From assembly GCA_003133665.1 (NCBI GenBank), contig PKYK01000074.1, positions 1 through 44,670 of the forward strand: 44,670 nucleotides of DNA, read 5' to 3'. Below are positions 16,182 through 24,053 of this stretch, piece after piece (within the stretch, counting starts at the first letter, position 1; each line of letters opens with the position of its first letter). The position numbers and the translations under genes are program-made. The DNA comes from Acidimicrobiaceae bacterium. Its GTDB lineage: Bacteria; Actinomycetota; Acidimicrobiia; Acidimicrobiales; RAAP-2. The notes below the pieces were generated by a model that ran no database searches, was not told the DNA's origin, and saw nothing but the letters and a program-made list of their open reading frames with translations.

Positions 16182-17168
16182 GTGGGCATTTTGTTCTCTA
16201 TGAAGAGAAGTATCGGCATACCTCTTGAGCGCAAGTTACAATCCTATGGGCTGATTGTGAACGGCCGAAGTTCGGCAAAGCAACTTTCATTTCTTGAAGA
16301 GCAGAAGCTTCCCGAACTCCAGATTGTTGATCTGGACGAGTACGAAAACCTGTGGCACGCCTACTTGAACCACCCCCTCAGCAAAGTATCGTTCACCGAC
16401 TTCTGGTATCAGGGAACCGATTTCGAAGACAGAGTCAAAGACGTTGATCTCATGAGATTTCGAGCTGACAACGCCTATGTGTGGCAACTCAAGTCCCACG
16501 ACATCTCGAGATTCGTGATAAGTGCACTTTATGCAGAGAAGACTGACAGTTACGGGCTGCTCACGCGCACTCGAGAGGACGGTGATTTTGGTGTCCAGTG
16601 CATTCGAATAGGTGGACGCCTTTGGTCCAGAGATCTGATTGACAGCGTCATGGAGGTTACTTTCCTTAGAGACCATTTACCGTCTGGCTCACTTGACTCA
16701 CTGAGGATTATTGACATTGGTGCTGGTTATGGCAGGCTTCTCCACCGGCTGGCGGACACAACCCAGAACGAGAATCTCTATGGCGCGGACGGGGTTGCTC
16801 TTTCGACGGCAATCTGTCGTGCTTACATCAGACATCAAGATCAGGACTCACGGGTTTCGGTGCTTTCGCTCGCTGAGGTCGATGACTTGAAGGAAGACTT
16901 CGACCTCGCGACGAATGTCCATTCCTTCTCCGAGATGCCTATCGAGATTGTTACTCGTTGGCTTGATTGGCTCGTAGAACGTAACGTCCGGTATCTCTTT
17001 ATTGTTCCAAACAAGCCAGGGCCCGCACTCAATGACGGTACCGAATTCATGCCGCATTTGATTGAGCGAGGTTTTGAATTGGTAGCTCACCGGCTGAAGT
17101 TCGACGATCCCTTAATAGGGAAACTTGCGTTCTACCAGAGCGAGTACTATCTCTTCGCGCGTCGGTAA
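16182..17168 (+). CDS. SAM-dependent methyltransferase, putative sugar O-methyltransferase type
   Basis: A 328-residue protein. The SAM-binding motif I is LRIIDIGAGYGRLLHRLAD at about residue 178, followed by YGADGVALSTAIC (motif II region) and DLATNVHSFSEMP (motif IV). The long N-terminal part (about 170 residues, with FTDFWYQGTDFED) and the tail ending YYLFARR resemble the family labelled putative sugar O-methyltransferase, used on surface glycans. The DNA is visibly more AT-rich than its surroundings and lies between IS remnants, so horizontal origin is likely. No glycosyltransferases are adjacent, so the target is unknown. Confidence 0.7.
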   Translation: MGILFSMKRSIGIPLERKLQSYGLIVNGRSSAKQLSFLEEQKLPELQIVDLDEYENLWHAYLNHPLSKVSFTDFWYQGTDFEDRVKDVDLMRFRADNAYVWQLKSHDISRFVISALYAEKTDSYGLLTRTREDGDFGVQCIRIGGRLWSRDLIDSVMEVTFLRDHLPSGSLDSLRIIDIGAGYGRLLHRLADTTQNENLYGADGVALSTAICRAYIRHQDQDSRVSVLSLAEVDDLKEDFDLATNVHSFSEMPIEIVTRWLDWLVERNVRYLFIVPNKPGPALNDGTEFMPHLIERGFELVAHRLKFDDPLIGKLAFYQSEYYLFARR

Positions 17169-17432
17169 CTCGCCTCGTCCGTTTGCGGCCTTCGAGGCGC
17201 CAACGCGATTCTCTTGACATTGCTTCGCTCACGTTTGCGTGTAGCCCCCAGAATCTCTCGCTTGAGCCGCGGGTTCCGGACTATGAGGAGAACGACGAAG
17301 GAAATTGCATCCGACGGTCCAATGAAGCGTCCTTGGGCTGGGCATCGCATTCAGAATGCAGTAGCCCTGATGATTTCTTTTCGGGCTCGTACCCAACTCG
17401 GTGCGTGCGGGGTACGACCGTAGCGAGCCCGC

Positions 17433-17837
17433 TCAAGGACGCAGACTCGGGTGGCCCTTCCGGTCCCTGATGGTCATCTGACGGCCCAGTGGACCACCCG
17501 CCTCGAGGCAGTCGCGGATGTCGCGCGAGTAGGCGAACTCGTCGTCGCAGCGGTTGAGGCGCAGACGGACCAGTTCGAGCATCAGCGCAGTCCGCCGGGC
17601 GTTGCGCAAGCAGAACGCCCGGTCCCCGATGACCTCCTTCACTTCGCGCAGCGCCACCTCGGCCGCCCCGTCCGAGAAGTGCGCCGGTAGTTCGCCCGCA
17701 CTGAACTCGTCGCGCAAATACCCGTCGTGGTCCGGGACCCACTTCCGCAGTCCGTACGGGCCGCGGCGGCGTACGGCGGATGAGAACCGGCACCACGACG
17801 CGAGATCGTCGAGTGCGCTTGACGCGGCCACGGGCAT
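17433..17837 (-). CDS. unrecognised ORF, possibly a gene fragment
   Basis: Reads MPVAASSALDDLASW, then GPYGLRKWVPDHDGYLRDEF, FSDGAAEVALREVKEVIGDR, FCLRNARRTALMLELVRLRL and SRDIRDCLEAGGPLG. The amphipathic, charged composition looks like real protein, and the Arg/Leu-rich helix near the end is reminiscent of transposase-like C-termini, but I cannot name a family. An in-frame ATG at 17882 would extend it by 15 codons over the opposite-strand membrane gene. The C-terminal 90 residues look more conserved than the N-terminus. It may be the remains of a larger gene. The 264 nt between the methyltransferase and this ORF hold nothing I recognise. Confidence 0.4.
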   Translation of the reverse strand: MPVAASSALDDLASWCRFSSAVRRRGPYGLRKWVPDHDGYLRDEFSAGELPAHFSDGAAEVALREVKEVIGDRAFCLRNARRTALMLELVRLRLNRCDDEFAYSRDIRDCLEAGGPLGRQMTIRDRKGHPSLRP

Positions 17838-17847
17838 GGTGGCCACT

Positions 17848-18366
17848 ATGTCAGGTCCACTAACGGATGCCCGTTCACCCACGGTCGCTGAGAAGGACTC
17901 GAAGGCTATACAGGTTCGGCTCCGCCCTAGTCACTGGACACGGCGCTACGTGCTCGTCGCCGGGGCCGTGGTGGTTGTGGTGGTCGCGGGGGTCCTTTAT
18001 AACCGACCGGCCCACTCGTACGAGGTGAGCGAAAACAGCAAGACCTGGGCGGCTGACGTCCAGATTGCTCTCTCCGAAGGTGGCGCGGGAGGCGCGGTCG
18101 CGCCCGTGGGTCCGCTCCGCGACCTTCCCGGTGTTGGGAAGATTGCGGAGGTCATCGTCGACAAGGCGGCTCTGCGCAAGGGGACAGCGGTGTTGTTCTT
18201 GACCGGCTTGGGCGGGGACTACAGCGGCCTCGCGTATCTCGATGGGTTCCCGCTGCCGCCGGATTCGTGCAACGCCCACCTGAGCAGCCCTTGGTGGCAA
18301 ATCGCGCCTTTGAATGACAAGACAAGGGGATGCCCGCGGGGCTTCGACTTCACGGGCGGCGGCTAG
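17848..18366 (+). CDS. single-pass membrane-anchored protein of unknown function
   Basis: A 172-residue protein with a cytoplasmic stretch of about 35 residues, one membrane helix (YVLVAGAVVVVVVAGVLY, about residues 36-53), then an exported domain with EVSENSKTWAADVQIAL, PLRDLPGVGKIAEVIVDKAA, LFLTGLGGDYSGLAYLDGF and two cysteines (DSCNAHL and RGCPRGF) that could pair. I recognise no family. ATG 17848 is preferred over 17836; neither has a clear ribosome binding site. The start region lies back to back with the leftward ORF 17433-17837. The IS481 element begins about 90 nt downstream. Confidence 0.6.
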   Translation: MSGPLTDARSPTVAEKDSKAIQVRLRPSHWTRRYVLVAGAVVVVVVAGVLYNRPAHSYEVSENSKTWAADVQIALSEGGAGGAVAPVGPLRDLPGVGKIAEVIVDKAALRKGTAVLFLTGLGGDYSGLAYLDGFPLPPDSCNAHLSSPWWQIAPLNDKTRGCPRGFDFTGGG

Positions 18367-18459
18367 TCGGTCCGGACTGTCTTCACAGCGAGTTTCGACT
18401 CGTGAGGACTGTCCTACCGGCACGCCGCAGCCTCGTGACCTGTCTGAGAGGCTTCTAGA

Positions 18460-19520
18460 TGTACCCGGCCAACACGTTGGTGCCATTGACGTAGACGAAA
18501 GCCTCCGGAATGGTGGTGGTCGACACACAACCAACAGACCGGAGGCTTTCATGTCGCACCGTAATGCACGTTTGACGCCGCGTGGTCGTCAGATCCTGGT
18601 CGATCGGCTCCGAGAAGGAACCCCGGTCGTGCACGTGGCAAAGTCCATGGGCGTCTCGCGTCAGTGCGCGCGTCGCTGGGTGACCCGCTTCGCCCAAGAG
18701 GGTCCGGGGGGTCTCGAAGATCGTTCGAGCCGACCCCACCACAGCCCACAACGCACCGATTCGACCATCGAGGCCGCCCGGCGGGCCCGTCGCGTCGGCC
18801 CGGCGTTTCTCAGCCACGAGCTGGGGGTGCCGGCGCGCGTCATCTCTCGGGTGCTGGCCCGGGCCGGTGAACCGGCTTGAGTGAGTACGACCCACTCACG
18901 GGTGAAATAGTCCGGGCCTCGCGGATCACTCCTCGTCGCTACGAGAAGGATCGCCCCGGCGAACTCGTGCACGTGGACGTGAAGAAGATCGGTCGGATTC
19001 CCCCAGGAGGTGGCTGGCGGACATGGGGACGCGAGGCCAAGAGCGACGACTCCGCCCACAAGTTGGCCCGAACCCGCTACGACTTCGTCCACTCGATGGT
19101 CGACGCCCACTCGCGCCTCGTCTACAGCGAAGTCCCACCCGACGAGAATCGAGTTACCTGCGCGGGGTTTCTCGACGGGGCCGGCGCCTGGTTCGCCGAG
19201 CGTGGCGTCGCGATCGAGGCCGTGATGACCGACAACGCCTTCAGCTATCGACACGCCAACGCCTGGCGTGAGGTCATGGCGATCCTCGGGGCTCGCGCGG
19301 TCTTCATCCAGCCCCACTGCCCCTGGCGAAACGGCAAAGTGTGCGCTTCAACCGCACCCTCCAGGTCGAGTGGGCCTACCACCAGGTCTTCACCAGCAAC
19401 GAGAGCCGAACGGCAGCCTTTAGTCAGTGGCTGGCGCGCCATAACTATTCACGACCCCACGGTTCTCTCGGAGGACGGCTGCCGCTCAGTCGACTGGCAC
19501 CAACGTGATGGCCGAATACA
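18460..19520 (+). mobile_element. IS481-family insertion sequence, complete ends, inactive transposase
   Basis: About 1061 bp bounded by imperfect inverted repeats. The left end TGTACCCGGCCAACACGTTG and the right end read inwards (TGTATTCGGCCATCACGTTG) continue to GTGCC; over 30 nt including the flanking CTAG they match at 26. Ends are TGT...ACA. Both sides carry CTAG (18455-18458 and 19522-19525). Bordetella IS481 is known to insert at NCTAGN with target duplication; here the outer bases differ (T-CTAG-A against C-CTAG-T), so a 6-bp duplication is not intact. The transposase frame is broken twice. Confidence 0.88.
18551..19508 (+). pseudogene. IS481-family transposase, two frameshifts
   Basis: First frame: MSHRNARLTPRGRQILVDRL with a helix-turn-helix (VVHVAKSMGVSRQCARRWV) to GEPA and a stop at 18878-18880. 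Second frame, shifted by -1: LSEYDPLTGEIVRASR, HVDVKKIGRI (first catalytic Asp), FVHSMVDAHSRLVYSE and MTDNAFSY (second Asp), to WRNGKV near 19340. Third frame, again -1: RFNRTLQVEWAYHQVF and NYSRPHGSLGGRLPLSRLAPT, with TGA at 19506. Each break fits a single-base deletion. The second removes the codon expected for the catalytic Glu (NGKVERFNRTL in the family). Start ATG 18551 follows GGAGG. Confidence 0.85.
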
Positions 19521-19521
19521 C

Positions 19522-19977
19522 CTAGTCGCGTAGCGTCTGCAGGGCCGCCAGCGCGCGGTCCGCGTGGACGTCCATGTTGAGTTCGCTGCTGATGATCTCG
19601 ACGACCCGTCGGTCCTGGCCAATCACGAATGTCGTTCGCTTCACCTTCATGAAGTCGAAGGCTCGCTTCACGCCGTACTGTTTGGCCACTCGGCCGTCGA
19701 CGTCGGCCAGCAGGGGATAGTCCAGCTGGTTCTTTGACGTGAACTCGGCCTGGCGTTCGACCCCGTCCATCGAGATGCCAACGCGATGAGCGCCGAGGGC
19801 CGTGAATTCGCTGGCGAGATCTCGGAAGTGACACGACTCCTTCGTGCAGCCGGTGGTCATGGCAGCCGGGTAGAAGAAGAGAACCACCGGTCCGAGAGCG
19901 AGCAACTCCGAGAGCGTCTGTTCGGTCCCCCGTGAATCTGGCAGCGTGAAGTCTGGAGCTAAGTCATTTAGGCGCAC
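19522..19977 (-). CDS. bcp: peroxiredoxin, Bcp/PrxQ type
   Basis: Thiol peroxidase that reduces hydroperoxides, using thioredoxin-type donors. The 151-residue protein reads VRLNDLAPDFTLPDSRG, FFYPAAMTTGCTKESCHFRD with the peroxidatic Cys (TTGC) and a second Cys five residues on, as in PrxQ, then ISMDGVERQAEF, YPLLADVDGRVAKQYGV and RTTFVIGQDRRV. I start at GTG 19977; the frame is open far upstream, but that region is antisense to the hydrolase genes and not peroxiredoxin-like. A GGAGGGGG lies about 14 nt before the GTG. The TAG stop is part of the CTAG next to the IS right end, so the IS landed exactly at the stop. Confidence 0.9.
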   Translation of the reverse strand: MRLNDLAPDFTLPDSRGTEQTLSELLALGPVVLFFYPAAMTTGCTKESCHFRDLASEFTALGAHRVGISMDGVERQAEFTSKNQLDYPLLADVDGRVAKQYGVKRAFDFMKVKRTTFVIGQDRRVVEIISSELNMDVHADRALAALQTLRD

Positions 19978-20093
19978 AGCGTCGAATCTAACCCCCTCCG
20001 GGCACCTTGTGGGACAACGGCCCGGGCAGTGCTGGTCTACTGGAAAAGTGACAGACAATGGCGTGTTTCTTGTGCCAGAAGCAATTTCGACGC

Positions 20094-20122
20094 TTGCGTT
20101 CTTTGTATGACAATCGTATAAT
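20094..20122 (+). promoter_or_regulatory. sigma-70-type promoter of the hydrolase/dehydrogenase operon
   Basis: TTGCGT (20094-20099), a 17-nt spacer and a consensus TATAAT (20117-20122). Transcription should start near 20129, leaving a leader of about 75 nt to ATG 20203, which has its own GAGGGGG. The spacer contains the palindromic candidate operator described separately. Confidence 0.7.
20103..20113. promoter_or_regulatory. candidate operator TTGTATGACAA in the promoter spacer
   Basis: TTGT-N3-ACAA inverted repeat lying between the -35 and -10 boxes. The 12-mer TGTATGACAATC that contains most of it recurs at the liv promoter (31852-31863). FCD-type GntR regulators commonly bind short TTGT/ACAA-type palindromes, and one is encoded at 25415-26143. 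Binding is inference. Confidence 0.5.
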
Positions 20123-20202
20123 CGCGTCTGAAGCGATAGTCGGCTGCTGGAGCCGAAAGACTCACAACCACAGCGGTCCGAATTCACAATGAGGGGGATG
20201 AA

Positions 20203-21006
20203 ATGGCAAGCGACGACGCGAAGATTCAATCGGTCTGGTCGGTGCGGTACGGAGAGCGGGTTGTTCGAAAGAACGACGTGTTCTACAACTACGCCTCGTA
20301 CGGGCTGCCTGATGGCGACCTGCACATGGACTACAACTTCTGGGTCATGAAGTCTGGTGACAAGGTCATCCTCATGGACACCGGCTACGACATTTCTGCC
20401 CGCGACTGGCTGGGTGAGATAAGCGTCTTGCCAACTCCAGAGAGTCTGAAGCTGATTGAATTGGACCCGCTTGACGTGGACATGGTGATCACGAGCCACT
20501 TTCACTACGATCACATCGGCTATCTCGAGCTCTTCGAAAACGCGCAAGTGATTTCGGGCCAAGCTGAATACGATTATTGGTTCGGCAAGCGGGACGCCAA
20601 CGCCCTGGAGGGTGAGTTCACGACAGTGGAGAACCTCATACCCGTGGAGAAGGCGCAGAAGGAAGGGCGACTTCGTCTGATATCTGCGGAAACAGAGGTC
20701 TTTCCGGGTATCACCGTCTACCAGGTCGGAGGCCATTGCCCGGGCGAAGTGGTGGCTCTGGTCCAGACCGAAACCGGCCCACTCATCTTGGCGAGTGACG
20801 CGGCACATTTCTACGAGCAAATTGAGCACGAATGGCCGTTCTTCGCATTCACGAGTCTTGAAGAAATGCGCAATGCCCTGAGTTTCATTCTGAAGCTTGC
20901 CAAAGAGACTGGGGCCGTTATCATTCCCGGACACGATGGCAGAACCCGTGAGAAGTTTCCGGCCGCGCCTGGCGCAGCGGGCAGCATCGCGACGGTGTTG
21001 GCGTAG
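20203..21006 (+). CDS. metallo-beta-lactamase-fold hydrolase, N-acyl homoserine lactonase-like (paralogue 1)
   Basis: A 267-residue MBL-fold enzyme. Zinc ligands are readable: HFHYDH (about residues 99-104), His in VGGHCPGE, Asp in LASDAAHF and His in IPGHDG, the full lactonase set. The opening YGLPDGDLHMDYNFWVMKSGD and VILMDTGYD match the lactonase-like subgroup. Such enzymes open lactone rings, but quorum quenching need not be its job. ATG 20203 has GAGGGGG in front. It is the first gene of a rightward operon with a second MBL gene, an SDR, two beta-hydroxyacid dehydrogenases, a cupin and a CMD protein, so a catabolic ring-opening or ester-hydrolysis step is the better guess. Confidence 0.85.
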   Translation: MASDDAKIQSVWSVRYGERVVRKNDVFYNYASYGLPDGDLHMDYNFWVMKSGDKVILMDTGYDISARDWLGEISVLPTPESLKLIELDPLDVDMVITSHFHYDHIGYLELFENAQVISGQAEYDYWFGKRDANALEGEFTTVENLIPVEKAQKEGRLRLISAETEVFPGITVYQVGGHCPGEVVALVQTETGPLILASDAAHFYEQIEHEWPFFAFTSLEEMRNALSFILKLAKETGAVIIPGHDGRTREKFPAAPGAAGSIATVLA

Positions 21007-21063
21007 CCAGCCGCTTCGAAGCCCGCGCGCAAGGTGGACCAAACTGTCTGAGAAAGGTCGGGA

Positions 21064-21897
21064 GTGCATCAAGTAAGTGATCACTACCAAGTCACGATTG
21101 TCAAGTACGGAACACGTGCGACTGCGAAGAGCGACGTCTACCTGAACTACCAGCTGTATCACGAGGATGACGCGCCGATTGACATGGACTATTTCTTCTG
21201 GATTGTCCGCAACGAAGAACGAACCATTGTCGTGGACACGGGCTTCTCGAAACACGGTGGGGAGATTCGCGGGCGAACCCTGCTGGCTGAGGTACCCGAG
21301 CTCTTTGAGCATTTTGGGGTTCACCCGAGTGACGCGCCCGATGTGGTCCTGACCCATGCCCACTACGATCACGCCGGCAATTTGAACTACTTTCCACTCT
21401 CGCGAGTGTTCATGGCCGAAGAGGAGTTCTCGTTCTGGTCCGGTCGACATGCCCATCGCGCGATGTTCCACCACTCCGTCGAAGACGAGGAACTTGCTTA
21501 CATCGACCAAGTGTCTCGCGAAGGACGACTCACGTTGATTCGCAAGGAGTTCCAGATCGCGCCGGGGGTTCAAATCCTCGTGGTGGGGGGCCACACGCCG
21601 GGCCAGTGCGTGGTGAAGGTCGACACCTCGGAGGGAGTGGTGTTACTCGCGAGTGATGCGATTCACTACTACGAAGAATACGAGCGCGACATGCTTTTCA
21701 TGTCGGTAGCTGACCTCGTGGCCATGTATGAAGGGTTCGATCAGATTCGAGAAATGGAGTCGGCGGGCAGCATCGCCCATCTCGTGTCCGGACACGATCC
21801 GGACACGCTCCGTCGATTCACCCCCGCAATCGGAAAGTTCGCGGATCTGGCGGCCACCATCGGTGTGTTCAGCGCCGCAAGTGGAACGGGACCATGA
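21064..21897 (+). CDS. metallo-beta-lactamase-fold hydrolase, N-acyl homoserine lactonase-like (paralogue 2)
   Basis: A 277-residue relative of the preceding gene product. Zinc motif HAHYDH (about residue 99), VGGHTPGQ, LASDAIHYYEEYERDM and SGHDPDTLRRF keep all ligands. It shares with paralogue 1 the layout YLNYQLYHEDDAPIDMDYFFW and the segment SDA-x-H-(F/Y)YE, but they differ widely elsewhere, so they are not a recent duplication and may act on different intermediates or as a heteromer. GTG 21064 is chosen because AAAGGTCGGGA precedes it. The stop overlaps the SDR start as ATGA. Confidence 0.85.
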   Translation: MHQVSDHYQVTIVKYGTRATAKSDVYLNYQLYHEDDAPIDMDYFFWIVRNEERTIVVDTGFSKHGGEIRGRTLLAEVPELFEHFGVHPSDAPDVVLTHAHYDHAGNLNYFPLSRVFMAEEEFSFWSGRHAHRAMFHHSVEDEELAYIDQVSREGRLTLIRKEFQIAPGVQILVVGGHTPGQCVVKVDTSEGVVLLASDAIHYYEEYERDMLFMSVADLVAMYEGFDQIREMESAGSIAHLVSGHDPDTLRRFTPAIGKFADLAATIGVFSAASGTGP

Positions 21898-22733
21898 TGG
21901 ATCTTCGTTTCTCAGGGCTCGTGGTGGTCGTTACTGGGGCCGGCGGGGGGCTGGGCCGAGCATCAGCCGAGCGATTGGCACGTGAGGGTGCCTCCATCGT
22001 GGCCGTAGATGTGAACCGGGCAACAGTGGAGAACGTTGTCGCTTCACTACCGACCAAGTCGATCGCCGTTGAGGCGGATATCTCCAGCGAGAGCGCCGTG
22101 CAGCGTTACATGGATGACGCCGTGTCCACCTTTGGTCGTGTCGATCTCTATCATCTCAACGCCGGGATCTTCGGTAGCTTCGCGGCGTTGCCCGACTTGA
22201 CGGTCGACGAGTTCGATCATGTAATGAATGTCAACGTTCGGGGCCAGTTCTTGGGACTTCGGGCGGCGTTTCGGCAATACCAGATTCAAGAGTCCAAAGG
22301 CGCAATCGTGGTGACCGCCTCTATTGCCAGTTTGACCGGCAGCGCGGATTTGCTGCCGTATCAGACGTCGAAGCACGCGGTGGTCGGACTGATACACGGA
22401 GCGGCGGTCTACGGTGGTCCACTCGGAATCCGCGTCAATGGTGTAGCCCCCGGGATCGTTCCAACGGACCTTTTCGCCGACGCGGCGTCAGCCGCCGGCG
22501 GGAAGAATGACATGGTTCAGCGCGCTTCGACTACGCCACTGCGCAGAGCGGGGAGCGCCGAAGAAATAGCCGGTGCCGCCGCCTTTCTCCTGAGTGACGA
22601 CTCCTCGTACATCACGGGTCAAATTGTGAGCGCTGACGGTGGCGCCACCATCGTCAACACCGTTCGACCCTCGGGCGGAGCCGGCGCCTGGGATACCAAG
22701 TCAGTCGATCGTCTGATCTACGGTCGCGAATGA
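21894..22733 (+). CDS. SDR-family NAD(P)-dependent oxidoreductase
   Basis: A 279-residue classical short-chain dehydrogenase. Cofactor loop TGAGGGLGRASAERL, Asp in VAVDVNRATVE (NAD preference), LNAGIFG in place of NNAG, catalytic Ser in TASIASLTGSA, Tyr/Lys in PYQTSKHAVVGL, and GVAPGIVPTDLF. The chain ends with an extra tail of about 25 residues (SGGAGAWDTKSVDRLIYGRE). It starts inside the stop of the upstream MBL gene. It should oxidise a hydroxyl in the pathway of this operon; the substrate is unknown. Confidence 0.88.
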   Translation: MMDLRFSGLVVVVTGAGGGLGRASAERLAREGASIVAVDVNRATVENVVASLPTKSIAVEADISSESAVQRYMDDAVSTFGRVDLYHLNAGIFGSFAALPDLTVDEFDHVMNVNVRGQFLGLRAAFRQYQIQESKGAIVVTASIASLTGSADLLPYQTSKHAVVGLIHGAAVYGGPLGIRVNGVAPGIVPTDLFADAASAAGGKNDMVQRASTTPLRRAGSAEEIAGAAAFLLSDDSSYITGQIVSADGGATIVNTVRPSGGAGAWDTKSVDRLIYGRE

Positions 22734-22746
22734 GAGAGAGAAAAGC

Positions 22747-23655
22747 ATGACGACTTCATCAATTGGTTTCATTGGACTGGGCAACATGGGTGGCCGGATG
22801 AGCAAATGCATCGTCCGAGGAGGCGGGCAGGTCGTCGGATTTGACACGAATCCGGATGTCATCAGTGCCGCCGGTGCCAAGAGCGCCTCCTCGGTGGCGG
22901 AGGTGATGGGCCAATGCGACGTGGTGCTGCTGTCCCTTCCCGACAGCCGGGTTGTCGAGTCGGTGGTGCTCGGTCAAGACGGAGTGCTGGACAATTCCAG
23001 AAATGGCCATGTCGTCGTTGACCTGTCCACCGCCGCACCAGAGTCAACACGAAGGATTCATAAGTTGTTGGCCGAGAAGGGAGCAGCGTACCTGGATGCC
23101 GGAATCTCTGGAGGAGCTGCGGCTGCTGACGTGGGCAAGCTGACTCTGATGGTTGGTGGTGAGCAGAGTGTGTTGAACCAGGTGCAGGCGGATCTCGAAC
23201 ACTTTGCATCAAACATCTTCTACGTCGGCAGCTCTGGTGCGGGACACACCGCGAAACTCCTGAACAATTTCTTGAATGCCGTATCGCTGGCCGCAACGGC
23301 TGAAGTCATGGTCGCTGGCAAGAAGGCGGGGCTGGATCTGGCCGTTCTGCTCGACGTGCTCAACAAGAGCTCGGGCGTCAATTTCGCGACCCTCAATCGC
23401 TTCCCCAAGATCATCACGGGCGACTACCTCAAGGGCGGTCTCACCAATACGTTGATGATGAAGGACGTCGTGCTGTACACCGAATTGGTTGGTCAACTCT
23501 CCATGCCGAGCTTGAACGCCTCGGGACCCTTGGCTTCGTTTGGTTTGGCGAAGGCCCTCGGTTATGCCGACGAAATCAGCAATACCGTTGTTGACGCTAT
23601 TGGAGATATCTCCGGCGGCGTTCGACTTCACGAAAAGAAAGATGGTGCATCGTGA
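22747..23655 (+). CDS. beta-hydroxyacid dehydrogenase, 3-hydroxyisobutyrate dehydrogenase family (paralogue 1)
   Basis: A 302-residue NAD-dependent dehydrogenase of small beta-hydroxyacids. The dinucleotide motif is GFIGLGNMGGRMSKCI at the N-terminus. The substrate-binding loop reads DAGISGGAAAADVGKLTLMV, where the family usual is DAPVSGG. The catalytic Lys lies in GAGHTAKLLNNFLNA (about residue 170). The helical C-terminal domain ends with LKGGLTNTLMMKDVVL. ATG 22747 follows GAGAGAGAAA. The stop overlaps the cupin start as GTGA. A second family member occurs 0.8 kb downstream. Confidence 0.88.
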   Translation: MTTSSIGFIGLGNMGGRMSKCIVRGGGQVVGFDTNPDVISAAGAKSASSVAEVMGQCDVVLLSLPDSRVVESVVLGQDGVLDNSRNGHVVVDLSTAAPESTRRIHKLLAEKGAAYLDAGISGGAAAADVGKLTLMVGGEQSVLNQVQADLEHFASNIFYVGSSGAGHTAKLLNNFLNAVSLAATAEVMVAGKKAGLDLAVLLDVLNKSSGVNFATLNRFPKIITGDYLKGGLTNTLMMKDVVLYTELVGQLSMPSLNASGPLASFGLAKALGYADEISNTVVDAIGDISGGVRLHEKKDGAS

Positions 23656-24053
23656 TCATTATTCCTCCGAAGAATCACGCGGGCATTGCGGGCAAGGCAG
23701 GTTCGCAGTTCACCGGATCTGTATTCCCGTACATGACGATGCCGTCAACTGACGGCGTCACGATCAACACCGTCAACTTCACGCCGTGCGCCCGAACGTA
23801 CTGGCACAGCCATGAGAACGGGCAGATCCTGCTCGTCTTGGCGGGTCGGGGACTCATCCAGGCTGAAGGGGGCCCCGTGCGGGTCATTCGCGCCGGCGAC
23901 ACGATCTGGGCTCCTCCGGGGGAGCGCCATTGGCATGGCGGATCCCCTGACTCGTTTATGACCCATACCGCGATTTCGCTGGGCGTCACCGCCTGGGCCG
24001 AAGAAGTAACCGATGACCAGTTCAATGCCGTAGCAACCGAAGGGGAGCGTTAA
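23652..24053 (+). CDS. small cupin-domain protein
   Basis: A 133-residue single-domain cupin. Motif 1 is WHSHENGQILLVLAGRGL (His-x-His, with Gln where Glu is more usual), and motif 2 is RAGDTIWAPPGERHWHGG with the third His. This resembles small cupins that accompany carboxymuconolactone-decarboxylase-like proteins in catabolic clusters. It may be a metal-dependent isomerase, decarboxylase or accessory. The GTG at 23652 overlaps the upstream stop, and the TAA overlaps the next ATG, so it is tightly coupled on both sides. Confidence 0.8.
   Translation: MIIIPPKNHAGIAGKAGSQFTGSVFPYMTMPSTDGVTINTVNFTPCARTYWHSHENGQILLVLAGRGLIQAEGGPVRVIRAGDTIWAPPGERHWHGGSPDSFMTHTAISLGVTAWAEEVTDDQFNAVATEGER

Noticed and set aside
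17214..17219. TTGACA -35 box after the methyltransferase gene
   Set aside because: No acceptable -10 box at 16-18 nt and no gene starts downstream on that strand within a sensible distance.
19978..21594. Long leftward open frame upstream of and continuous with the peroxiredoxin
   Set aside because: It is antisense to the two MBL genes, has no family motifs, and only its last 150 codons are peroxiredoxin. The rightward genes have complete zinc motifs and ribosome binding sites.
20203..21897. Quorum-quenching system based on the AHL-lactonase label
   Set aside because: MBL lactonase-like enzymes are broad; the operon context is catabolic, with no luxI/luxR-type genes.
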